A stretch of DNA of 64,000 nucleotides. Source: Paenibacillus silvae. GTDB taxonomy: Bacteria > Bacillota > Bacilli > Paenibacillales > Paenibacillaceae. The notes under the pieces are model-generated. The model had not been told where the DNA came from. It was given only the letters and a program-made list of their open reading frames with translations, and ran no database searches. How positions within the stretch are numbered: position 1 is the stretch's first letter; every line of letters begins with the position of its first letter. The DNA is taken from assembly GCF_014639235.1 (NCBI RefSeq), contig NZ_BMFU01000016.1:34162-98161 (forward strand), given 5' to 3'. The translations under genes and the position numbers were made by a program. Of this stretch, positions 52,001-60,890 are shown piece by piece.

Positions 52001-52876
52001 TCAGTCATATCGCGATTTCATCTGCTCTGCCGTCACTTGCACTTCATCGAGCCCAACAGAAAGCACCCGCTCCGTCCCGGCATGCGGATACCTGCTGCGC
52101 AGCGTGCGCACCAGAGATGCCGTATACGCCGTGGTCGAAGGAATGCCTGCCAGCTCCTGCAAACTTGCCATCGTGCCGGGTTTCACCTTCGGATATCCTT
52201 CTGCCGCTCCGCCCGAGGCTTCATCATAAAATCTGCGAACTGCTGCCGCAAGCTTATCTCCCTGACCCTCCACAATGATAAACGCAGTAATAATGTAAGC
52301 TTTTGCCTGCCGCCGCTGAGCGATACCGCAAAATTTCAATCCACCCACGCTGACATCATAATCACCGGGACAGAAGGCTCCCTGTACTTCTCCCGTCTGC
52401 GCCTGAGCTGACCAAGGGGTTAATGATTCGGCAATGATTGAAGCCATCTCGCGAAAATCATCATGGATATTGATGGCATGCCCCGGATTAGGCAGAATTA
52501 GCGACACATTCACAACTCCCGGATTCAAAGGAACGGCCGCTCCACCTGAAGGCCGCACACATACAGCAGCCCCCTCACCTCGAATACGCTCCATCGCTTC
52601 AACTGCAAGAGGCAGTCTACGGTCACGCAGCCCGGCTACAAAGGCATCCGGGTGACGCCATATATGAGCCACAGGCAAATGTCCTGACCCCACTCGTCTG
52701 CACATGACTTCTTCCCATGCAAACGCATCAAGCACACTGCTTCCACGGCGCATCAGCGGCGTTTCCCATATCTGCAAGCGCAGCGACGAATGCTTGGCAG
52801 CAGCTATTCTGTGTGCAGCGGTACTACTCTTCCCCGGTTCAGGACGTTGATCGGATTGGGAAGGTATACTCATCAT
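52001..52876 (-). CDS. lipL: Octanoyl-[GcvH]:protein N-octanoyltransferase-like lipoate enzyme
   Basis: About 291 residues of the biotin/lipoate A/B ligase fold. Conserved parts: VRPSGGAAVPLNPGVVNVSL (the lipoyl-binding RxxGG motif) near 125 and GAFCPGDYDVSVGGLKFCG with the candidate catalytic cysteine before PGDYD, followed by GIAQRRQ. The CPGDYD motif separates LipL, which moves octanoyl from GcvH to E2 subunits, from LplA and LipM. GGAGG lies just before tandem ATGs at 52876; the frame is open upstream to 52909 without a site. Confidence 0.75.
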   Translation of the reverse strand: MMSIPSQSDQRPEPGKSSTAAHRIAAAKHSSLRLQIWETPLMRRGSSVLDAFAWEEVMCRRVGSGHLPVAHIWRHPDAFVAGLRDRRLPLAVEAMERIRGEGAAVCVRPSGGAAVPLNPGVVNVSLILPNPGHAINIHDDFREMASIIAESLTPWSAQAQTGEVQGAFCPGDYDVSVGGLKFCGIAQRRQAKAYIITAFIIVEGQGDKLAAAVRRFYDEASGGAAEGYPKVKPGTMASLQELAGIPSTTAYTASLVRTLRSRYPHAGTERVLSVGLDEVQVTAEQMKSRYD

Positions 52877-52924
52877 CCATAACCTCCGACTGTTGAATTC
52901 ATGCTTCATTACAACGTAACAGGC

Positions 52925-52945
52925 ACGTTATGCCAGGCATAACGT
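52925..52945. promoter_or_regulatory. 21-bp perfect inverted repeat between folE and lipL
   Basis: Two 10-base arms, ACGTTATGCC and its complement, around a single A. It lies about 49 bases before the lipL start and just past the folE terminator. The near-absence of a loop argues against an RNA hairpin and for a protein site. Confidence 0.45.
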
Positions 52946-52954
52946 TATATATAA

Positions 52955-52985
52955 ATAAGCCGGTTCCCCAAGGAACTCGGCTTAT
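52955..52985 (-). terminator. Terminator of folE
   Basis: On the minus strand AAGCCGAGTTCC, a short loop, GGAACCGGCTT, then TTATTTATAT. A GTTCC/GGAAC stem with one bulge. Confidence 0.75.
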
Positions 52986-52991
52986 CCAACC

Positions 52992-53585
52992 TTACTCTTT
53001 TATCAAAGACAGAAACTCCGCACGTTGTGCAGGGTTATCACGGAAAGATCCACGTACAGCCGAAGTTACGGTCTTGCTGCCAGGTTTCTTCACGCCACGT
53101 GCGCACATGCACAAGTGCTCGCCCTCAACCACGACCATCACACCATGCGGCTCTACAGCCTCTGTCAGGATGTCGGCAATCTGAGAGGTGATGCGCTCCT
53201 GTACCTGAAGACGGCGTGTTACCGCTTCGACCAGACGTGCCATCTTGCTCAGACCAACAATCTTGCCGCTCGGTACATATCCAATATGTACTTTGCCGAA
53301 GAACGGTGCCATATGATGCTCACATTGGCTGTAGTACACGATATCTTTAACGATGACCAGCTCTTCGTGATTCTCGTCAAAGGTGACACCCAGCACGTCA
53401 CGGGGATCAACCTCATATCCGCCAAAAATCTCTTCGTACATCCGGGTTACCCGTGCAGGCGTTTCCAAAAGCCCTTCACGTGTACTGTCTTCGCCAATCA
53501 ATTTGAGAATCTGTTCGACATGATATTCGATCTTCTCCCGATTGTCGGATACTTTGGAATTCAAATAATCTTTAACGCCAGCCAT
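52992..53585 (-). CDS. folE: GTP cyclohydrolase I
   Basis: A 197-residue enzyme that starts folate and pteridine (and possibly queuosine) synthesis from GTP. The zinc ligands lie in YYSQCEHHMAPF (Cys, His) and HLCMCARG (Cys). GYVPSGKIVGLSKMARLVEA and KTVTSAVRGSF are conserved. The ATG at 53585 follows AAAGGAGG; an earlier in-frame start ten codons upstream overlaps that site. It follows the YneF-like gene on the same strand. Confidence 0.97.
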   Translation of the reverse strand: MAGVKDYLNSKVSDNREKIEYHVEQILKLIGEDSTREGLLETPARVTRMYEEIFGGYEVDPRDVLGVTFDENHEELVIVKDIVYYSQCEHHMAPFFGKVHIGYVPSGKIVGLSKMARLVEAVTRRLQVQERITSQIADILTEAVEPHGVMVVVEGEHLCMCARGVKKPGSKTVTSAVRGSFRDNPAQRAEFLSLIKE

Positions 53586-53641
53586 TGCCAAGCGCCTCCT
53601 TTCGAACCACATCATGCAAGCGGTTTAACCGCCTGAAGCTA

Positions 53642-53905
53642 TTATTTTCGGCGGCCCGAGCTTTTACGCGCAGGATGTTGACTCGGCTGAGGCATTTTCG
53701 CACCTGGCTGCTGATTCTTCATCATCTGCTGGGCACGCTGCATTTGCTTGCCGTTCAGGTTATAGCCCATCTGCTTCGCCATCTTCTGCAGCATCTCAGG
53801 GTCGCTTTGCATTTTCTCGAGCTGTTTACGCAGGTAGAACACCCCGATGAAAAATCCACCGACCAGACCCACAATCAATGTAATAATCGGTATTACAATA
53901 TCCAT
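53642..53905 (-). CDS. yneF: YneF-like (UPF0154) membrane protein
   Basis: An 87-residue protein with one N-terminal transmembrane helix (VIPIITLIVGLVGGFFIGVF) followed by QLEKMQSDPEMLQKMAKQMG, matching the UPF0154 pattern, and a basic Gln/Pro-rich tail longer than usual. Function unknown in the family. It lies 56 bases upstream of folE on the same strand. Confidence 0.8.
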   Translation of the reverse strand: MDIVIPIITLIVGLVGGFFIGVFYLRKQLEKMQSDPEMLQKMAKQMGYNLNGKQMQRAQQMMKNQQPGAKMPQPSQHPARKSSGRRK

Positions 53906-54076
53906 CTCTTAGACACCTCTGTATGCAATCTAAAAAACCTGCTGATCTGTGCCAGTAAACATCATAATTCATGATCATTTATCTCGATAATGCATACATG
54001 ACACTGACCGGATTTCCTGAGAGTTATCATAGCATTTCCACAAGCCTTGAGCAAACGCATTTTCCAGATAAATGGC

Positions 54077-55102
54077 TTAGGTCAGTACACCTTCAATAAA
54101 GACCGTCGTCTGCTTCGCCAAATCTACCTCTACGACATCCAGGGAAAAACGTGTGCTGCCCCGTGCTATTCGAATAACTGGCCTGCCCGGCAGTCCTCGA
54201 TGTTGACGAACAATAACACCCGTTTCCTTGGTAGACAGCCGGACAGCCGTTCCGTTGGGATACACGGATACACTTTTGTTAAACTCGATCAGAATATCCC
54301 GATCCAGCTTTGTTCCCGACATGGCCATCATCTCTTCGCACGCTTCGTGTGGAAGCAGACTGTTACCCGACAGACCGTTGATCAGATTATCATAGATGTT
54401 GGCTGCACTGACGATTTTGGCAAACAAATGTATGTCCTTACCTGTGATGCCTCTAGGTATTCCACTGCCGTCTACATGCTCATGATGCTGCAGTGCAGTA
54501 TGTGCGACAAGCAGGCTGAACTCCCGCTTGTTCTTGATTACTTCGAAGCCGCGCCAGGTGTGGTGCAGCTTGGAAGTAGCACTGCTGCCAGACGGCTCGC
54601 CTACTTTTCCAATATCATGCAGAAGTGCACCTACAGCCAAATCCTTGAGCTGATTATAATTGAGCCCCATATTCAGTCCGATCACCGATGACAACAGACA
54701 TACATTCATGGCATGAACATACTGTGCATTATCCTTGGTACGGATATCCGTTAACTGAACGAGCAGCTCACGCCCGTTCAGCACATCATTCAGCAGCTTG
54801 TCGATGCTGAGTGAAACTTTTTTCGGACTCCAATCTTTTCCGGACCTCACCGCTTCAAGCGTTACGCTCATATCATTGATAATGGCCCGTTTCGTAGCTT
54901 CATCCAGAATATCTTCTATCTCTACATCTTTATATGCTTCATCCTGGATGTACAGCGTGGTAACCCCGATACGCTTCAGCGTATTGACCATAAACACGGT
55001 GAGCTGGACTCCGGCAGACAGCAAAACCGTACCGTTGCTGGAATATACCGTCTTGCCCAGAATCTCTCCCGCCTCCACGCTTTCCACGTTTACATACTTC
55101 AT
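54077..55102 (-). CDS. HD-GYP domain protein (putative c-di-GMP phosphodiesterase)
   Basis: A 341-residue cytoplasmic protein. Residues about 125-290 form an HD-GYP domain: LLHDIGKVGEP supplies the HD pair, then HHTWRGFEVIK, AHTALQHHEHVDGSGIPRG and KIVSAANIYDNLI. The GYP triplet is replaced by GIP. An N-terminal domain of about 120 residues is common in this HD-GYP group. It is expected to hydrolyse c-di-GMP, subject to the GIP variation. The start has GGGGGA upstream. It lies 16 bases downstream of the QueG fusion. Confidence 0.87.
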   Translation of the reverse strand: MKYVNVESVEAGEILGKTVYSSNGTVLLSAGVQLTVFMVNTLKRIGVTTLYIQDEAYKDVEIEDILDEATKRAIINDMSVTLEAVRSGKDWSPKKVSLSIDKLLNDVLNGRELLVQLTDIRTKDNAQYVHAMNVCLLSSVIGLNMGLNYNQLKDLAVGALLHDIGKVGEPSGSSATSKLHHTWRGFEVIKNKREFSLLVAHTALQHHEHVDGSGIPRGITGKDIHLFAKIVSAANIYDNLINGLSGNSLLPHEACEEMMAMSGTKLDRDILIEFNKSVSVYPNGTAVRLSTKETGVIVRQHRGLPGRPVIRIARGSTRFSLDVVEVDLAKQTTVFIEGVLT

Positions 55103-55117
55103 GAACGTCCCCCGCTC

Positions 55118-56962
55118 TTACGTTTGCTGCTCCAATGTGAGCAATTGCTCCTTGGTTTGCAGACCGCCTACGTAACCCACCAGGGTGCCATCTTTACCGC
55201 TCATGCGATGACAGGGAATAACAATCGGAATAGGGTTCTTGCTAATGGCATCCAAAACTGCGCGTACAGCCTTGGGCCGGCCGATCTTTTCCGCAACCTC
55301 TTGGTGAGTTAAGGCTTCTCCATAAGATATATCGGTCAGAACCTGCCAAACCTGTAGCTGGAATGCAGTCCCATACCGCTCAAGCTGCAAGTCGAACGTC
55401 TTTCTTTCCCCTGCAAAATATTCCCGCAGCTGCTTAGCAGCTTCCCTCAGCTTCTCTTCATTTTTCTCGTATCGGTATTCACCGATCCAGGTACGTGCCC
55501 ACTGCTGCAGGTGCGCTTCCCGTACATGGAAAGCCCCAAAATCAATATGGCACAGTCCCTCATCGGTTGCGCACAACGTAAGTGTACCGATTGGTGTGAG
55601 CAGCTCATCATAATATACAGGCTTGCCGTGAAGTCCGGTCACCGGGGACGGCTTCCATGCAGCGGCTTCCCCCGACTTGTCTGTAGATGCAGGCTGCTCA
55701 CCATTTGTTTCCGTTGTACGCTCAAGCTCGCCTTCGCTCTTGCTATCCAGCTTGCTTGCATTACCAGCCTGCGGCTGTTCGGGTAAGGCAGTGGACGACA
55801 TCAGTCGCTCCTTGGCCTTCTGCAGCATACTTAGCACGTTACCATCTTGTTCGATCGCGGCAGCTTCCCCTATAGCTCTCATGGCGTCTTCTCCTCCAAT
55901 TCTGCTCAGCGCCCAGGCGGCGGTTCCCCGCAGCTCTGGACGCGGATCACGCTTCAGTACCTGTGTTAATTTGGGTACAGCGCTTTTGTCTTTGAAATTG
56001 CCCAGTGCAATGACCGCATTACGCTGAATCGGCTTTTTGCCCCGCCATGAGGCGGAGCTTTGACCGAAGCGTTCTTTGAACTCACGGTTGCCAATATCCA
56101 GCAGCGGCAGCAGCAAAGGCTTTACAATCTCCGGATCGGGATGAAACTCGGGATGGTGATCCCAGTTTTTGCCCCGATTTTTCGGACAAACAATCTGACA
56201 TGTATCACAACCGTACAGACGGTTGCCTATTTTCAGCATAAACTCCTCATCCAGAAACCCTTTAGTCTGGGTCAGAAAAGAAATGCAGCGCTGCGCATTC
56301 AATTGGCCCGGGCCAACCAGCGCACCTGTAGGACAGGCATCAATGCATTTCGTGCATTCCCCGCAATCCTCAGTCACAGGCGTATCTGGCGGGAACGGAA
56401 TATTCGTCACAAGCTCACCGAGAAATATCCATGAACCGAATTTCGGCGATATAATCGAGCAGTTCTTGGCACTGAACCCGATCCCTGCCCGCTGCGAGAC
56501 CGCACGATCTACAAGTGCTCCCGTGTCCACCATGCTTTCGATCATCGCTTCCGGCACACGCTCGCGGATAAAGTTGACCAGCTTGTCCATCGCCGTGCGC
56601 AGCACCTGATGATAGTCCTGTCCCCACGCCGAACGGGCAAAAATGCCGCGGTACGCGCCTGGCTCCGACTTCGGCGGATTTATCATTTTGGACGGATATG
56701 CCACGGCTATGGCAATCAGGGAAGCAGGCTCGCCGCCTTGAAGGGCGGGATGCACTCTTTTTTCAATATCCGGCTCCTCAAAGCCTGACGCATACCCCTT
56801 ATCGCGAGACTGCTCCAGCAGTGATTTCAGTGACACAAACGGATCAGCTGAAGCAAATCCAATATCATCTATGCCCAGTTCCGGGCCTGCCGCCTTGATC
56901 TCCTGCTTTAACGTCTCCCATACGGAGGCGGCCTGTGCTGCCCCGGTCCGTACGCTCGTCAT
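55118..56962 (-). CDS. Fusion of epoxyqueuosine reductase (QueG) with methylated-DNA--protein cysteine methyltransferase
   Basis: A 614-residue two-enzyme protein. Residues 1-300 are QueG, the cobalamin-dependent reductase of tRNA epoxyqueuosine, with VDTGALVDRA (D146), DCGECTKCIDACPTG (C200, C203, C206, C210) and GCDTCQIVCPKNR (C252, C255, C259). HEAT-like repeats (about 315-385) follow as in QueG. After a Ser/Glu-rich linker (about 390-440) comes an MGMT/Ogt domain with PIVIPCHRMSGKDG, the alkyl-acceptor cysteine being about C584. The linker is in frame with no start codon context inside it, so one polypeptide is likely. Confidence 0.9.
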   Translation of the reverse strand: MTSVRTGAAQAASVWETLKQEIKAAGPELGIDDIGFASADPFVSLKSLLEQSRDKGYASGFEEPDIEKRVHPALQGGEPASLIAIAVAYPSKMINPPKSEPGAYRGIFARSAWGQDYHQVLRTAMDKLVNFIRERVPEAMIESMVDTGALVDRAVSQRAGIGFSAKNCSIISPKFGSWIFLGELVTNIPFPPDTPVTEDCGECTKCIDACPTGALVGPGQLNAQRCISFLTQTKGFLDEEFMLKIGNRLYGCDTCQIVCPKNRGKNWDHHPEFHPDPEIVKPLLLPLLDIGNREFKERFGQSSASWRGKKPIQRNAVIALGNFKDKSAVPKLTQVLKRDPRPELRGTAAWALSRIGGEDAMRAIGEAAAIEQDGNVLSMLQKAKERLMSSTALPEQPQAGNASKLDSKSEGELERTTETNGEQPASTDKSGEAAAWKPSPVTGLHGKPVYYDELLTPIGTLTLCATDEGLCHIDFGAFHVREAHLQQWARTWIGEYRYEKNEEKLREAAKQLREYFAGERKTFDLQLERYGTAFQLQVWQVLTDISYGEALTHQEVAEKIGRPKAVRAVLDAISKNPIPIVIPCHRMSGKDGTLVGYVGGLQTKEQLLTLEQQT

Positions 56963-57139
56963 TTCCTCTTCCCTCTCTTCTCTCAGGCACGTAATCGGTA
57001 AACAAGGAACGCCCGTCTCACGGAGGGAGATCAGGCGCTTCGCTATATACCTATATATCTTGCATAAAGTGCATTTACAGCCTACGTGCCCGTATAGTTA
57101 AACGCAAAAAGCGCTCTGAAGTTGTTGTGCTCCAACATT

Positions 57140-57751
57140 TTACAGCTTTTTCATCTCCGAGAATGGCCAGAAAATAAATTCGGCTTTGCCGACAATTTCA
57201 CTGGAAGTGATGCTTCCGAACATGCGGCTGTCCTTGCTTTTGCCCTCATGACGATTATCTCCCATCACGAAGTAATGATCCGGCTCCAGTGTGATCGGCC
57301 CGAAATCCGGGTCCTGCACCTCAATGTCGGTATAACTCTCCGCCTGCTTCACGCCATTTACATATAAAAGGTGGTCCTTGACCTCAATCGTATCTCCCGG
57401 CAGACCCACAATTCGTTTCACCAGATAATCCTTCCTGCCCACATCTTCGCTTGGATCACGCAGCACAATGACATCCGACCGGGCCGGCTCGTCGAAATGA
57501 TACACCATCTTGTTCACAAACAGACGATCGCGCTCCACCAACGTTGGCTGCATGGACTGCCCTTTGACCATTGACAGATTAAACACAAACAGGTTCAGCA
57601 GCATCATGATTACAAACGCAACCACTATCGTCTTCACCCAATCCCACAGCTCGGCTGTCCACGACTTTCCTGATGGCCCGGGAGCAGATTTCCGGTCGGA
57701 TTCCCGCTCCTCCATGGTTGAAGGCTCTATCGAAGAAAAATTGGAATTCAA
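57140..57751 (-). CDS. lepB: Signal peptidase I
   Basis: A 203-residue type I signal peptidase with an N-terminal cytoplasmic stretch, one transmembrane helix (about 38-62), the catalytic serine in VKGQSMQPTL (about 67) and the lysine in DYLVKRIVGLPGD (about 113). The box MGDNRHEGKSKDSRMFG follows. It cleaves signal peptides outside the membrane. The start is a TTG with GAGGTG upstream; the next ATG lacks a ribosome binding site. Gene order and strand fit cotranscription with the QueG fusion, although 177 bases separate them. Confidence 0.93.
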   Translation of the reverse strand: MNSNFSSIEPSTMEERESDRKSAPGPSGKSWTAELWDWVKTIVVAFVIMMLLNLFVFNLSMVKGQSMQPTLVERDRLFVNKMVYHFDEPARSDVIVLRDPSEDVGRKDYLVKRIVGLPGDTIEVKDHLLYVNGVKQAESYTDIEVQDPDFGPITLEPDHYFVMGDNRHEGKSKDSRMFGSITSSEIVGKAEFIFWPFSEMKKL

Positions 57752-57897
57752 AGAGACACCTCATTTATCAGTTAGTAGATTACACGTGTAACCCAGGGTC
57801 ATACTCCCTTTCAGTCTACTCTATTTGGTAGTCCGAAACAATTGGAGATGCCCACCAGCATGCGCAAAACACACACTCTTTAATACACGTTCCGGGA

Positions 57898-57934
57898 AAA
57901 ATAAAACAGGGAGGCATCACTGGCGCTGCCTCCT
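57898..57934 (-). terminator. Terminator after the GNAT gene
   Basis: On the minus strand GGAGGCA, a 10-base loop, TGCCTCC, then CTGTTTTATTTTT. A second possible hairpin (GGCATATC / GATATGCC) is at 57946-57986. Confidence 0.7.
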
Positions 57935-58047
57935 CATCAAATAGAAAGGCATATCCACCACGCCATTGATGCGTGAACAGATATGCCTAATATGAAATAA
58001 AACTCTTATATTTCTTTGTCTAACTACACCGAATTCACCTGCACCGA

Positions 58048-58473
58048 TTAAGCCTTGGACAAAATACTAAGTTTCTGAAAAGCACTCAGAATCTTATTGG
58101 CACCATACCCCATTGCTTCGTACAAAGGCATGGCTGCTTTGTTGTGCTCATCACCGGCCACCCAAATCTGGCTGACTTTGCGCTGCTGGAACCGCTGCTC
58201 CATAGCCTCGACAAGTGTTTTGCCGACACCGCGGCGACGATAATCTGGATGAACCGCAATACGATAGATGCATCCCTGGTTTTGATCAATCGTACCGATC
58301 AAGGCACCGACGAGGTCTCCCTCTTCTTCCGCAACCATGATCAGATCAGAATCCCATGACAATTGACGGGCAAACGGGCCCATCGTGTTCTCATAACACT
58401 CTTCCGATAGTGCAACCTGGAGAAGCTCCGTCATCTGGCTTGCATCACTCAACTGAAAGGAACGAACGTGCAT
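58048..58473 (-). CDS. GNAT-family N-acetyltransferase
   Basis: A 141-residue acetyltransferase with the acetyl-CoA motif IYRIAVHPDYRRRGVGKTLVEAM near residues 70-92 (RRRGVG is the pyrophosphate-binding turn) and a terminal YEAMGYG segment. Substrate cannot be told; proteins and small amines are both possible. AAGGGAG precedes the ATG. It is a single-gene unit. Confidence 0.85.
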   Translation of the reverse strand: MHVRSFQLSDASQMTELLQVALSEECYENTMGPFARQLSWDSDLIMVAEEEGDLVGALIGTIDQNQGCIYRIAVHPDYRRRGVGKTLVEAMEQRFQQRKVSQIWVAGDEHNKAAMPLYEAMGYGANKILSAFQKLSILSKA

Positions 58474-58646
58474 GTCTTAAATCTCCCTTTTCGTTAGCTT
58501 AGATGAGGTTTTACAAAAAAGGGGGTCCCCTTTTACCAAAAACCCGATGTTCATATAATGACAAAAAACGAGAAAATACCGCTTCTTCGTCAATTAAACC
58601 ATACTTTACTCCATAAAACACGCATTTTCTTCTGAAAGCGCTTTAT

Positions 58647-58660
58647 TGTAACCGTTTACA
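58647..58660. promoter_or_regulatory. CcpA cre site upstream of sodA
   Basis: TGTAACCGTTTACA fits TGWNANCGNTNWCA exactly and is nearly palindromic. It lies about 235 bases before the sodA start and upstream of both candidate promoters. It could regulate sodA or the divergent GNAT gene at 58473. Confidence 0.5.
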
Positions 58661-58794
58661 TTGAGATGAGTACAATTTTAACGATTTTTTTCGTCAAAAT
58701 ATTATAATATATTTCATAATGGGTAAAATATGTTTGTTATCTCTGGCCTGGATTTTCATTAACGATGGTTCAGGATACTTAATAAACAAAAATG

Positions 58795-58823
58795 TTGATT
58801 AATTATCCCGAATGCGGTTTAAT
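58795..58823 (+). promoter_or_regulatory. Candidate sodA promoter
   Basis: TTGATT, a 17-base spacer and TTTAAT, 70 bases before the sodA start. A TATAAT near 58707 in very AT-rich sequence is an alternative. The 58474-58794 gap otherwise shows no gene. Confidence 0.35.
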
Positions 58824-58893
58824 AATAGAGGCAAGGGTATTATTACATATGTACCTTAACAACCAACAACAAAATCTCAGGAGGTATTTCACT

Positions 58894-59505
58894 ATGGCTT
58901 TTCAATTACCAGCACTTCCTTACGCTAACGATGCACTGGAACCACATATCGATGCACAAACGATGGAAATCCACCACGATCGCCATCACAACACTTACGT
59001 AACTAACTTGAACGCAGCTCTGGAAAGCGCTCCTGAACTGCAAAACAAAAGCTTGGAAGATCTGATTGCTAACCTGGACAGCGTACCGGAAAGCATCCGC
59101 ACAGCGGTTCGCAACAACGGTGGCGGACATGCCAACCACAGCTTGTTCTGGGAAATCATTGGACCAAACGGCGGCGGCGCACCTACAGGTGACATCGCAG
59201 CAGCGATCGACAGCGAACTGGGCGGCTTTGACAAGTTCAAAGAAGACTTCGCTAAAGCAGCAACTACTCGTTTCGGTTCCGGCTGGGCATGGCTCGTTGT
59301 AGGCAAAGATGGCAAATTGTCCATCACTAGCACGCCTAACCAAGACAGTCCGCTCTTCGAAGGTCTGACTCCGGTTTTGGGTCTGGACGTATGGGAGCAC
59401 GCTTACTACCTGAAATATCAAAACAAACGCCCTGATTACATCTCCGCTTTCTGGAACGTAATCAACTGGGATGAAGTGAACAAACGTTACGCTGCAGCAA
59501 AATAA
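58894..59505 (+). CDS. sodA: Superoxide dismutase (Mn/Fe)
   Basis: A 203-residue dismutase that removes superoxide in the cytoplasm. Metal ligands lie in MEIHHDRHHNTYVTN, NGGGHANHSLFWE and LDVWEHAYYLKYQN. GGGAPTGDI and the Mn-type GSGWAWLVV are present. CAGGAGG lies 9 bases before the ATG at 58894; the frame is open 34 codons upstream without a site. A larger dismutase with an extra N-terminal domain lies at 47661. Confidence 0.97.
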   Translation: MAFQLPALPYANDALEPHIDAQTMEIHHDRHHNTYVTNLNAALESAPELQNKSLEDLIANLDSVPESIRTAVRNNGGGHANHSLFWEIIGPNGGGAPTGDIAAAIDSELGGFDKFKEDFAKAATTRFGSGWAWLVVGKDGKLSITSTPNQDSPLFEGLTPVLGLDVWEHAYYLKYQNKRPDYISAFWNVINWDEVNKRYAAAK

Positions 59506-59521
59506 TTGCTGTTCAGATAGA

Positions 59522-59563
59522 AGAGCCTGCATCGGTCCTTTAGGATCAATGCAGGCTCTTTTT
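59522..59563 (+). terminator. Terminator of sodA
   Basis: AGAGCCTGCAT pairs with ATGCAGGCTCT, followed by TTTT. Confidence 0.9.
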
Positions 59564-59827
59564 GATCTATGCCGGGCAGCGTTGGGCTGACATACTGGGA
59601 TACGTCTGGGCAGGGAGTGGCAAGCGCGTCGGCGCAGGAGGTGCTTGGTCCGCACCACGAACACGCGCGATTACGATGCTTTTTTTGAACATCTGTAAGT
59701 TATACTCCAACGCTGAATGCCCGACATCCCTATAATACGCAGCAGACCGCAACCTCTCTCTCCACCCTCTCCTTCTAGTTTACATACGTGATACCTCCAC
59801 GGGACCTCCACATCATCTTCCGCTGCG

Positions 59828-60022
59828 CTAACGATTCCTAGGAACGCTATTTGCCCGTTTTTCGGCCTTTCAAAATTCTAACGATCTCCAGAAACGCTAT
59901 TCACCCATTTTTGGCTCTAAAATGCTCCTGATGAGCAATTTTGAACCAAATAACGTCTCTCAGAATCGTTAAAATTCCGAACCCCAATATTTCAGCGAAA
60001 TAAGGTGTCTGGGAATCGTTAG
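59828..60022. repeat. Four-box element, copy E (195 bp)
   Basis: Direct boxes start at 59828 and 59878, inverted boxes end at 59972 and 60022. Good boxes: CTAACGATTCCTAGGAACG and TGTCTGGGAATCGTTAG. It lies in the 1.4-kb gap between convergent sodA and mutY, just before a long tandem array. Bases 59564-59827 hold no gene. Confidence 0.92.
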
Positions 60023-60164
60023 CGCTGACCAACTTAGGATATTTTGCCCAATACAGCCTGTCCATCCATTTGCTTTACTTAGTTACTTTCACACCCAACT
60101 CACTCGCAAACTGTACTGATTACTCGCCTACTGTGACTCCTTTGCACATCAGAGCACGCAGAGT

Positions 60165-60890
60165 AAAATTCCTTGGTTACTTTTTGTACTTTTGCTCGTT
60201 CGTATATCCTATCGTTTTATTCGCAGACCGCAGCATACTTGCATACTTCCTTAGTTGCATTTTCACCGCAAATTACACACGGAGTATAATTCGTCTTGGT
60301 TACTTTTGTACTGTCACTCGTTCGCATACGCTATCGCTTATTCGCACACCGCGGCTTACTTGCATACTTCCTTGGTTGCATCCTCACCGGGAATCACACA
60401 CGGAGTATAATTCACTGGTTACTTTTGTACTGTCACTCGTTCGCATACCTCAGCTTACTTGCATACTTCATTAGTTACATTCCCACTGCGAATCACACAC
60501 GAATTATAACCCCTTGGTTGCTTGGGTTCTGTCAATCGTACGCTATCGCTTATTCGCACACCGCAGCATAATTGCATACTTCATGAGTTGCATCCTCACC
60601 GCCAATCACACGCGGAGTAAAATTCCTTGGTTACTTTTTGTGCTGTCGCTCGTTCGCATACCCTACCGTTTTTTCGCATACCCCGCATGTTTGCATACTT
60701 CATGAGTTACATTTTCTCCGCGAATCACATGCGGAGTATCGTTGCGACGGCACAGGTCGGGCCGCAGCGGCTGGGAATTCCTTGGTTACTTTTGTACTGT
60801 CACCCGTTCGCATCCACTATCGTTTATTCGCAGACCGCAGCAGATTTACGCACCGCAGCTCTTGTATACTTCATTAGTTGCATTCTCATT
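60165..60890. repeat. Tandem array, unit about 100-155 bp, six copies
   Basis: CTTGGTTACTTTTTGT or a close match restarts at about 60170, 60294, 60412, 60511, 60625 and 60780. Each unit continues with TGTCACTCGTTCGCATAC, TTATTCGCACACCGCAGC, TTGCATACTTCATTAGTTGC and AATCACACACGGAGTATAA. Units differ by substitutions and indels. The array runs up to and touches the mutY stop. Open frames inside it merely follow the repeat. Confidence 0.88.
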
